NCBI RefSeq assembly: GCF_003858535.1
Contig: NZ_RQTJ01000003.1
Span: 71,237 to 135,236 of the forward strand
Reading direction: 5' to 3'
DNA from: Paenimyroides viscosum
Lineage (GTDB): Bacteria > Bacteroidota > Bacteroidia > Flavobacteriales > Flavobacteriaceae
Length of the DNA: 64,000 bases
The notes under the pieces are model-generated. The model was not told the origin of the DNA. It made no database searches and saw nothing but the letters and a program-made list of their open reading frames with translations. A program made the position numbers and the translations under genes. This document shows positions 35,075-42,630 of this stretch, piece by piece (positions within the stretch are counted from its first letter, which is position 1; every line of letters starts with the position of its first letter).

Positions 35075-36607
35075 TTATTCGATCTCGGCTTGTGATAAAT
35101 TTATTATTCTGAAAAAGGACTGCAAATTTTGCAGCATCTGCCCTTGCAATCTAATATTTTTTTCCCTTACTTTATTTCTGTCTACCTCATCATTAAAAAG
35201 TAGCGGTTTGATGTTTTGTACCAGTTGTTCAAATTCTTCATTTGTTATACCGGCATACCGTACCAACTGCAACAAGGTGTTTATATTTTTAGAGTTAGGT
35301 ACGTAATCCAAATAATACAGAATATATATTTGCAACGTGCATACGAAGCATTCTCGCAATTTCTTTGATGGTATTTCTAAATAATCTTCTGTTACGAGTA
35401 TAGTATTATCTACAAAATTTGCAATGTTTTTCGTTGAGTACTTAATTTCGAACAAATTCTCATGATAATCAGAATACCAGTTATTGCGCCAATGGATGGC
35501 AGGTTGATATCCCGAAGTATGAATTCTGTTGCCGGATTTACACACCTTTTTATAAAAGCCCTGCTGTACATATACATTATACTGTATATAAAAACGGTTG
35601 TGGGCAATTATTGCGAACTGCACCTCATCATCTGCCGTTTCAATTTCCCTGATGATTTCCTGCAGTGGTTTTGAAACTTTTTCTTTCGTAATCAACAACA
35701 GATAGAAGCAGCGCACCGTTTTGTTACCCAAATAGCTCACTGTTTCGTGGAACAGGAATATTTCTTCGACCTCCTCGCTACTTTGCAGCTGTTTTAAATG
35801 ATCTGAATATTTAAATGGAACTGTATCTTGTTGTTGCAGACTGACTATTTGTTTGTTCTTATCCAACTCCTCAAATATCTGCAGTATGATTTTCTTTATC
35901 TTCTTTTGTGCTTTTTTCAGTGCTTTTCCCCAATCATCATAAATTCCAGCGTCTGAAAGGCTTTGCTGTTCAAGCAGATAAAAAGTATCGCTGCCTTGTT
36001 TAACAAAGACCGATTTTAATAATGGGCATATTTTTTCAATAATGAGTAAGCGCTCTGTTAAGCTGCCTTTAACATTTACAGCACCCAGAAATAAAAGCTC
36101 CAATGTTTCCAATTCTTTTTCGTAACCTTTAAGGAACAGGTAACAGCTTCCTTCTAATTCATCTTTTATAAAATCATCGGTATACGATTTTAACAGCTGT
36201 TGTCTTTCAATATACCGTTCCTTAAATTTTTTGAAGTGTTCCCAGAAGTAATAGTCCGAAAGCATTGCGGTTTCATCATCGGTATACATTACTTCCGCTT
36301 TGCTCAGGTTTAAATGTATAAAGGGACTGTTGAGCTTTTTATGTTTTGTTACATCATCTTCGTCCAACAATACTACCAGCACTTCTTCATCTGCAAAAAA
36401 TACTGCCCTGTTTTGATCAGAAAAAACAGCAGCGGCTTCCTTTTTGTTTTTTACATAGAGCCACAGTATTTTTATTTTTTTATTGCTGACCGCATTGCCA
36501 TACCATGCGATGCAAAGTAACTTCTGACTAACCAGTGTTGTCAGTCCGTTTTGTAATTTTTTAGTAAAATCTACCTTTTTGAAAAATTCTTTTTTTGTTT
36601 CCATCAT
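35075..36607 (-). CDS. Unknown protein with possible NTase/HEPN-like architecture (510 aa)
   Basis: Not recognised as a named family. The N-terminal ~240 residues are helical. A segment near 275-350 reads E-I-F-L-F-H-E-T-V, then F-Y-L-L-L-I-T-K-E-K, then V-Q-F-A-I-I-A-H-N-R-F-Y-I-Q-Y-N. That is the strand pattern of a nucleotidyltransferase-like fold, but without the G-S / D-x-D active-site residues. The C-terminal ~110 residues form a helical bundle (E-C-F-V-C-T-L-Q-I-Y-I-L-Y-Y-L-D-Y) resembling HEPN proteins of Bacteroidota, and no R-X4-6-H motif is seen. The adjacent 530-residue protein has the same plan, so the two are probably distant paralogues; the domain naming is an inference. Confidence 0.6.
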   Translation of the reverse strand: MMETKKEFFKKVDFTKKLQNGLTTLVSQKLLCIAWYGNAVSNKKIKILWLYVKNKKEAAAVFSDQNRAVFFADEEVLVVLLDEDDVTKHKKLNSPFIHLNLSKAEVMYTDDETAMLSDYYFWEHFKKFKERYIERQQLLKSYTDDFIKDELEGSCYLFLKGYEKELETLELLFLGAVNVKGSLTERLLIIEKICPLLKSVFVKQGSDTFYLLEQQSLSDAGIYDDWGKALKKAQKKIKKIILQIFEELDKNKQIVSLQQQDTVPFKYSDHLKQLQSSEEVEEIFLFHETVSYLGNKTVRCFYLLLITKEKVSKPLQEIIREIETADDEVQFAIIAHNRFYIQYNVYVQQGFYKKVCKSGNRIHTSGYQPAIHWRNNWYSDYHENLFEIKYSTKNIANFVDNTILVTEDYLEIPSKKLRECFVCTLQIYILYYLDYVPNSKNINTLLQLVRYAGITNEEFEQLVQNIKPLLFNDEVDRNKVREKNIRLQGQMLQNLQSFFRIINLSQAEIE

Positions 36608-36693
36608 TTCTATATTTTAAAATTAATAGTCGGTTTATTGATCATAAGGTTTGTTTTAATTATCCCCTAAGCATTCCTCCCCCCAATGAACAG

Positions 36694-38286
36694 CTACGTT
36701 GCGGCGTGATTGTACAACTTTTCGCACAAACACAAGGTTTTCGTAAAAACCAACTGATCATGTTCCGGCAGTCCGCCATCGCATCTGGGATAAAAATACA
36801 TCGAGGTATTTAACAGATCAAGAATTTCCTTTACATCATCAGTATGCACACATACTTTAAAAATTTCGGGTAAGAAGGCTTCCAATAACTGCATAAGGTA
36901 TCGGCAACTGTACATAGCGGGTACGTACTGCACTTTCTTATGTAAAAGCCCGAGTACCAAATGCTGGAACATACTTTTAAGAAGTAATATATGTCCGGAC
37001 TTGTAGACTAAATTTTCCTGTTGAAATGCGATAAACCAAGGAGAAACATACGTAAGACGTTCATTCCAATACTGCTTTTGTAATTTCTTTATATCAGCCG
37101 TGCTGGTACTTTGAAGCACGTTTTCGTTAATGGTAAGGTTGTTTCTCAGATACCGTAAATTTTGAGGTATGACGAATTCTTTTAAGAACAATTGAAACCT
37201 GTTGCCGTTATTTTGCAGCCAATCAAGCGTATGTATCACACAGAATACCTCTACCCTTCCTTTGAAATAATGGGATACTTTGTGCGTTAGCATATCGTGT
37301 TGCTGTACTCGCATTGCAGGAGCTATCAATAACAGATTGAATTTATAAGTATTGTCTGAATCCGCCTTAATGATGCTATTGGTGCTTAACAGATAAACAG
37401 CATCTATCTTATAACAATTGGTTAGAAAAGAGACCAGCTGTTTCAGCAGGAGCGTTTCTTGCTTTATAGTATCTAGAACCTGACTTTCGAGCCTTTTAGT
37501 GTAAAACCTGTTCAACCTGTTAAAGCAACCCGTTTGCAGCTCTACTACCCTTGTTGTTATCTTTTCTATAATACTTTCGTGGGAATGCCCTATTACATAT
37601 TGTGACTGATCATTAAACGACACCGTTTTTATTTTAGCAATTCGTTTTAAATTTTTAGAAAGCTCCGGATAATACAACTCCACAAAGCGGGTTAATTCCG
37701 ACTCATTAAAATCCTGATGTACCGACTTGGGAAGCAATACGTTTTTAAGCACATCGATATAATAGGAAAAGGTTTCGAGTAACGCTACATGAGCCGCCTG
37801 ATATAACTGCTGCTTCACCAATGGTTCTACAAGCAGTACTACAGCCTCTTTTACTCGATGCTCCACAGCCTTGATATGATTTGCAAAAAGCATTGATGCT
37901 TTCTGTTTATCGTTACTGTAAAAATTTTGAAACAAGCCGTTCCACCGCTTTGGCTGATCGGCATACACTACAAAGCAAGGCTGTAAATGCAGTTGCAGAA
38001 AACTAAAATGAAACTGCGAATGCTGCGGTGCTACGGTATGGTAGTTTACACTTATCAAAGTATCGTGCCGTGTTAAGGCGTCCAATACCTGTATCTGGCT
38101 TTGTAAACCTGCCAGCGTATCTCCATCGGTATCTTTAGCTACAACCAATGTGAGCAGTTTAAGGCTGCTGTTGACAACTGGTGTATAGAACACCATATAA
38201 ACATTAGAAATTCTTATAGCGTTTAAGATGAACTGCCTTAACGAATCGTGGATTTCGGTGGGTATTGTGTGGTTTGAACTTTTCAT
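36694..38286 (-). CDS. Unknown protein, probable paralogue of the 510-aa neighbour (530 aa)
   Basis: Not recognised as a named family. It shares the layout of the next gene: a helical N-terminal half, then I-D-A-V-Y-L-L-S-T-N and F-N-L-L-L-I-A-P-A, then V-E-V-F-C-V-I-H-T-L-D-W-L-Q-N-N. These line up with L-L-L-I-T and F-A-I-I-A-H ... I-Q-Y-N of the neighbour. A helical C-terminus follows (H-I-L-L-L-K-S-M-F-Q-H-L-V-L-G-L-L). Nucleotidyltransferase catalytic residues and an R-X4-6-H ribonuclease motif are not seen. It is Cys/His/Leu-rich in places. It is first in the pair; the second gene follows after 86 bp. Together they close the stress block, next to the defence island. Confidence 0.6.
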   Translation of the reverse strand: MKSSNHTIPTEIHDSLRQFILNAIRISNVYMVFYTPVVNSSLKLLTLVVAKDTDGDTLAGLQSQIQVLDALTRHDTLISVNYHTVAPQHSQFHFSFLQLHLQPCFVVYADQPKRWNGLFQNFYSNDKQKASMLFANHIKAVEHRVKEAVVLLVEPLVKQQLYQAAHVALLETFSYYIDVLKNVLLPKSVHQDFNESELTRFVELYYPELSKNLKRIAKIKTVSFNDQSQYVIGHSHESIIEKITTRVVELQTGCFNRLNRFYTKRLESQVLDTIKQETLLLKQLVSFLTNCYKIDAVYLLSTNSIIKADSDNTYKFNLLLIAPAMRVQQHDMLTHKVSHYFKGRVEVFCVIHTLDWLQNNGNRFQLFLKEFVIPQNLRYLRNNLTINENVLQSTSTADIKKLQKQYWNERLTYVSPWFIAFQQENLVYKSGHILLLKSMFQHLVLGLLHKKVQYVPAMYSCRYLMQLLEAFLPEIFKVCVHTDDVKEILDLLNTSMYFYPRCDGGLPEHDQLVFTKTLCLCEKLYNHAAT

Positions 38287-38751
38287 ACTAACAGATTTAA
38301 AGTTGTATAAGTCAAAGTTGCATAACTGTTTTTGTGTACCGTACTATGAAGGAGTGTATTGTACCATGAAGGTGTAGTAAAATACCGACAGGCGGTTTTC
38401 TGTGTTTTTTACCTATCTAATGTAACGATTGTAATACTCCTTCTTTTATGACTAAAAGAAGCAAAAGTCTTTTATTGCGGTGTATTTTTAATCGGTCGAA
38501 ATGCACCTTTGAAGCTACTACACCGCAGTTCGGCGGGCTCACTGACCACCCAACGATTTACCCTTCACTCAGTGTATAGACACTTCCCGATTCTCGGGAC
38601 AAGCTGATAAAAATGCATACCGCTAGTTTATACAACTTCTTCTGTTTTTATAGATTGTACTGCATAAATTATTTTTCTTTATTTCTGTTATTTGTACAAT
38701 TAAGTATAGGTATTATTTTAAAGATTGAAAGCTGTTAATTATAGTTTATTC

Positions 38752-38840
38752 AGTTAAGAAGTATCATTTCGAGTAAAGTAGTATATCGAGAAGATTATGT
38801 TCTTCTTTTGAAAGATCAAAAGAAACAAAAATCTTTTTTC
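38752..38840 (+). repeat. 89-bp direct repeat, copy A
   Basis: Almost identical to 40403-40491 at an offset of 1651 bp. Shared words include CATTTCGAGTAAAGTAGTAT, then ATCGAGAAG, and CTTTTGAAAGATCAAAAGAA. The second half contains a small palindrome (CTTTTGA AAGA TCAAAAG). Together the two copies bracket the ParDE module. Confidence 0.85.
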
Positions 38841-39109
38841 TTGCCGCGGGTTAAAAGCGGTTAAATATTGTCCTACAAGCTAACTATATCGAATCGGCGC
38901 TTTGCTCCCCGATTAGTTTACGCTTGTTTCAACAATTTAACTGGCGCTTCCAACCCAATGGCGCTTTGATTCTCCTAACCAGTTATTTCAGTTTTTTTTT
39001 TTATTCTGATGAAGTTCATTCATTAAGCATTTATTTACCACGGATACACATATTCATTCTTATAATGTTAGTGGTGATTGTTCTAAAGATTTTAATAAAT
39101 TTGTATAAA

Positions 39110-39126
39110 TTACCAAAATTTGGTAA
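39110..39126. promoter_or_regulatory. Palindromic operator candidate of parDE
   Basis: A perfect 17-bp palindrome, TTACCAAA-A-TTTGGTAA, ends 31 bp before the parD start codon. ParD antitoxins bind palindromes in their own promoters and repress with ParE, so this is the likely operator. The link is inferred from position. Confidence 0.55.
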
Positions 39127-39157
39127 CTTTAGGGTATTAATTATTAAAGCCATAGAG

Positions 39158-39427
39158 ATGGGACGAAATACATCAGTTTCTTTAGGAGATTACTTTGAGA
39201 ATTTTGTGGATACAAAAGTTACGCAAGGACGATTTAAAAATGCCAGCGAAGTAATCCGTGCCGGATTACGACTATTAGAAGATGAGGAGAATAAAATTCA
39301 AATTCTTAAAAATGCAATTCAAGAAGGTATTGATAGCGGAATAGCAGAAGATTTTGATGCTAAAAAACATCTTGAATCTTTAAAGGAAAAAATGAAGAAT
39401 AATGCCAAATTACAAATTAAGCAATAA
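39158..39427 (+). CDS. parD: ParD-type antitoxin
   Basis: The ATG at 39158 gives an 89-residue protein of normal ParD length starting M-G-R-N-T-S-V-S-L-G-D-Y-F. This is a ribbon-helix-helix DNA-binding strand and helix, followed by G-R-F-K-N-A-S-E-V-I-R-A-G-L-R-L-L-E typical of the CC2985/ParD group. The C-terminal helical arm would wrap and neutralise ParE. The upstream extension to 38924 reads through non-coding repeat DNA and is rejected. The gene overlaps parE by 26 bp. Confidence 0.9.
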   Translation: MGRNTSVSLGDYFENFVDTKVTQGRFKNASEVIRAGLRLLEDEENKIQILKNAIQEGIDSGIAEDFDAKKHLESLKEKMKNNAKLQIKQ

Positions 39428-39701
39428 AGCGGTTGAGGATCTTTCTAAGATTTATGAGTATACTTTTGAATTTTGGTCTGAATTCCAAGCTGAAAAATAT
39501 TATTTTGAATTAATTGAATATTGCGAATTACTTGCAGAAAATCCAACTATTGGAAAAAATTTTGAGGAAATAGGTCTTGAAATTTTCAAGTTTTCGGCTA
39601 ATAAACATATAATTTTCTACAAAATTATCAGTACCCAACACATTGAAGTTGTTAGAATTCTTGGTGCTGATATGGACTTGAAAAATAAAATGTTCGGATA
39701 A
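39402..39701 (+). CDS. parE: ParE-type toxin (RelE/ParE superfamily)
   Basis: A 99-residue toxin. M-P-N-Y-K-L-S-N-K-A-V-E-D-L-S-K-I-Y-E-Y-T is the usual first strand and helix, G-K-N-F-E-E-I sits in the middle, and the end has H-I-I-F-Y-K-I followed by I-E-V-V-R-I-L-G-A-D-M-D. ParE toxins generally poison DNA gyrase, while RelE relatives cleave mRNA; sequence alone does not separate these for certain. Translationally coupled to parD by overlapping frames. REP-like repeats begin right after its stop codon. Confidence 0.9.
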   Translation: MPNYKLSNKAVEDLSKIYEYTFEFWSEFQAEKYYFELIEYCELLAENPTIGKNFEEIGLEIFKFSANKHIIFYKIISTQHIEVVRILGADMDLKNKMFG

Positions 39702-40935
39702 AAATATGTTAGCTACCGAACTGAAGGTTATCTTGAGTGAAGAGATTCCTCGTACCTCGGAATGACAAACTGTCTCAAAATTATCAAACATCCGTCGGTT
39801 CGAGCTCGTCGAGAACTTTAATATTTAACTTCCTTAAGATTTCCCTCCACGTCCGTTCGAGCTTGTCGAGAACTTATTATGTGAAACTTAACCGAAGTGA
39901 CGGCTATCTTGAGCAGACTGAAATGTCTCATTCTATTCTCAATCTCTATTGTACTTAATGGATTCCTTTCGCTTTCTCTGTACTTTTTAAAGATAAAAAG
40001 TACCACACACAAGCCTATTCTGATTTATATATTCTTTACAGAGTGGTCTTAGGCGAGTGTTCATGATTACTAAAACAAAATATTAAAGCACGAATAAAAA
40101 TCTTTCATTGCGGTGCATTTTTAATCGGTCTAAATGCACTTTTGATTCAGTAACCAAAGTCTTTTTCTTTTACGTCCATGCTTTATTTTACAGCTTGGAA
40201 GCCGTGAACCTAACAGTTTGCCGCACAAAAGAAACAAAATGCCTCAGCTCCACTTCTCGTGGTCAGTATACGTTTTTACAACTATATCAAAAAAACTCGC
40301 TTTATCAAAGCTCAAACAGCTTTTGATTTTACGTTGTATTCAACTCACTGACGCTCACACCGCCGTGAATGCCCGTTTTAGATTCTCATAAATAGCCTAT
40401 TGAGTTGAGAAGCGTCATTTCGAGTAAAGTAGTATATCGAGAAGTTTGTTTTCTTCTTTTGAAAGATCAAAAGAAACAAAAATCTTTTCTTTTTGTATGA
40501 TCAATTATCTATTATACATTTTGAAATCATGAATCTCCGATTTCTTGCCTCATCATTAAAACGGTCGACTACGTTTTGCAAGCTAAATCATAAAAAAGTA
40601 TTCACTCTTTTTTATTTTATATTAATGTATTCTTGAATCTTCGATTTCGCTTCTCTCCCTTATGATTTTTCGCTCAATTACGTCCATACTTTATCTTACA
40701 ACTTGGAAGCCGTTAACCTTACGGTTTCAACTTGTCAACGCTCGTTTTAATGATAATGGCGCTTAAAACTATCTGTTATTAAAGCATACGGTATTAATAA
40801 ATTATATACAGTTCTACTGTAAGCGCACTACTAAAATAATCTGTGGGTATTTTAAAGCTACTCCTGTGTCAGTATAGTTTTTTGTTGTTAAAAAAAAAAT
40901 GAGTATATTTGAATTTATCAAAATACAGAGGACTT
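39702..40935. other. 1.2-kb repeat mosaic between parE and the XRE regulator
   Basis: No gene is supported. The region contains GTTCGAGCTCGTCGAGAAC and a related GTTCGAGCTTGTCGAGAAC around 39798 and 39853, and a CCTCGGAATGACA word near 39757. Copies B of the two repeats left of parDE occur at 40096-40143 and 40403-40491. Another diverged pair is at ~40170-40222 and ~40679-40727 (both with CTTGGAAGCCGT). It looks like a landing zone or decayed element built from dispersed Bacteroidota repeats. Confidence 0.6.
40403..40491 (+). repeat. 89-bp direct repeat, copy B
   Basis: Partner of 38752-38840, same orientation, with a handful of substitutions. The pair flanks parDE in direct orientation, as expected for a duplicated target or for recombination between repeats. 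Confidence 0.85.
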
Positions 40936-41331
40936 ATGGAGACGACTCAAAAAAAGCATTTAGGACGCAACATCAGCCGCATACGCGAAATGAAAGGAAT
41001 GAAACAAGAAACACTTGCCGAGATTCTGGGTATCAGCCAGCAGAAAATGTCGGTAATAGAAAATACAGAAGAATTAGACGATGCCAAGTTGAACGAAATT
41101 GCCAAAGCATTGAAGGTACCGGCAAACGCTATCAAAGAATATTCGGACGAAAAGATGTTAAATATAATTAATAGTACAATCACAGATAGTCCTATATATA
41201 ACAATTTCTGTAATTTCAACCCTTTAGACAAGCTTGTTGAGGCATATGATGAGAACAAGAAATTATACGAACGCCTATTACAGGCAGAAAAAGATAAAAC
41301 CACATATTTAGAGCAATTGTTAAAAAAATAA
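40936..41331 (+). CDS. XRE-family helix-turn-helix regulator (131 aa)
   Basis: The ATG at 40936, preceded by an AGAGGAC that could act as a ribosome binding site, is preferred to the one at 40909. Residues ~8-63 form an XRE helix-turn-helix: L-G-R-N-I-S-R-I-R-E-M-K-G-M-K-Q-E-T-L-A-E-I-L-G-I-S-Q-Q-K-M-S-V-I-E-N, then I-A-K-A-L-K-V. The tail from ~95 is a coiled-coil-like helix for dimerisation. It sits at the left edge of the defence island and could regulate nearby operons, but it is transcribed away from them. Confidence 0.9.
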   Translation: METTQKKHLGRNISRIREMKGMKQETLAEILGISQQKMSVIENTEELDDAKLNEIAKALKVPANAIKEYSDEKMLNIINSTITDSPIYNNFCNFNPLDKLVEAYDENKKLYERLLQAEKDKTTYLEQLLKK

Positions 41332-41368
41332 GAATTACTCAATTAGTAAAACATACCAGAAAAAGTAA

Positions 41369-41405
41369 AAAATTCGGCTATTTCATAAAGAGATTGCCGA
41401 ATTTT
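41369..41405 (+). terminator. Intrinsic terminator after the XRE gene
   Basis: Arms AAAATTCGGC and GCCGAATTTT enclose a 17-nt loop; a T-rich tail follows. Confidence 0.6.
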
Positions 41406-41694
41406 CTATTTATATGCTTTTTTACCGAAAATGTGTTTCATGCATTAAGGTAGCCTTTACTATGCTTTATCTACGGAGCATCCCCCTAGTTGCTGTTTTA
41501 GAAAATCTTTCGGTTGGGGTGTTTTGCGTAATTATTAATTTTATAGCCGCTATACAGCAAAAATGTATAATATTCGTAAATATTTAAGTCTAGCAATTGT
41601 TTATGAAAACCGTATATAGGTAATTTAATACTTATTTAATAATACACTATTTACAAAAATGTTGTTTAGTATAGTTTGGGAACACATTTTATAT
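41406..41694. other. Non-coding stretch between convergent units
   Basis: AT-rich sequence with no coding frame or clear repeat that I can support. A segment ending AAAATCTTTCGGTTGGGGTG near 41500-41520 is locally GC-richer; no attachment site could be demonstrated. Confidence 0.3.
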
Positions 41695-42621
41695 TTAAAG
41701 AGAATTCAACTGATCATTAATATCTTGCAAAAATTTAGATAGTGGTCTCTTATAAATACCTTCATTACTTGTGTAAGTACCTAATTCAAGCCTATTTTCA
41801 ATAGCGCTGAAATTTCCAACAATTCTTCCAAATTTTTTTTCAAGTTTACTTTTATATGCATTGTTATACTTTATTTTTCTTTGTATTAATTCTTCTATGT
41901 AATCTGTATGATGTTCATAAATTTCACTTAAATAAAACTTTTTTGAGATATTAGTTACATCGTTAATTTTAATACTTAGTTTCAAACCTTTTGTAAGGTA
42001 ATTACCTAATGACAAATTATCTAGTTCAAATTTCAAATTAGAATGCATTCTTTTTATGTCATATTCTCTATTACCTTTAAATTTATTACATGAACCGCAA
42101 ATTGGAATCAAATTATAAAGTGAAACTGACAAGCCTGGGAATAAACTTTTAGGATAATAATGATCAAATTCGAATATTAGTTTACTTCCTTTAGAATTGT
42201 TTGCAAATATAGTATATTGGGCATTACATATATAACAAGCTGAATTCGTTCTACCTTTAAAATATGGGGATAAAGAATTTGATGAGTATTTTAAAACTTC
42301 TTGGATTTTGCTTACAAACTCATTATCTAAAATATTTTTTTTACAATTTGAACAATTCGAACAATTTTTTCTACCTATCCTATTTGTACACTTCAATTTA
42401 TTTTTAAAGTCAATAATTTTTTTAAAATTTTTAGCAATTTTATCTAAATCATCTACACTACAAGTCAAAATACTTTTAATATTTAAACTTAAATATCTTA
42501 AGTATTTTTGGTAATTCACATCATTAAACCTTTTAAGATTCTTGATTTTATCAAAATCAAAATTAGTCTTGGAATATAAATCTATTTCCTTTTTATCAAA
42601 TTTTATAACAGGAAGTCCCAT
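41695..42621 (-). CDS. HNH endonuclease of a Septu-like (PtuB-like) defence pair
   Basis: A 308-residue protein with an HNH nuclease core. C-Y-I-C-N near residue 128, F-D-H-Y-Y-P-K-S with the catalytic His near 155, then N-L-I-P-I-C-G-S-C-N-K-F-K-G-N give two C-x-x-C zinc pairs and the N and H/K positions of the fold. An unusual extra Cys run (N-C-S-N-C-S-N-C-K-K) lies around residues 92-102, perhaps a second zinc knuckle. It follows the SMC-like ATPase gene by 9 bp on the same strand. The ATPase + HNH order is that of Septu (PtuA-PtuB), but the assignment to that system is by architecture only. Confidence 0.78.
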   Translation of the reverse strand: MGLPVIKFDKKEIDLYSKTNFDFDKIKNLKRFNDVNYQKYLRYLSLNIKSILTCSVDDLDKIAKNFKKIIDFKNKLKCTNRIGRKNCSNCSNCKKNILDNEFVSKIQEVLKYSSNSLSPYFKGRTNSACYICNAQYTIFANNSKGSKLIFEFDHYYPKSLFPGLSVSLYNLIPICGSCNKFKGNREYDIKRMHSNLKFELDNLSLGNYLTKGLKLSIKINDVTNISKKFYLSEIYEHHTDYIEELIQRKIKYNNAYKSKLEKKFGRIVGNFSAIENRLELGTYTSNEGIYKRPLSKFLQDINDQLNSL

Positions 42622-42630
42622 ATCCTAAAA

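Larger units (their letters stand above)
38287..39157. other. Repeat-rich intergenic region left of parDE
   Basis: No gene supported; a longer frame from 38924 into parD has no coding character before 39158. The stretch at 38463-38510 recurs, with a few changes, at 40096-40143 (shared words include ATTGCGGTG and TTTTTAATCGGTC). A longer block at 38752-38840 recurs at 40403-40491. These look like degenerate copies of a dispersed element bounding parDE. Confidence 0.6.

Noticed and set aside
38924-39157. N-terminal extension of the parD frame
   Set aside because: It would add 78 residues of no ParD similarity and would place the palindromic operator inside the coding region.
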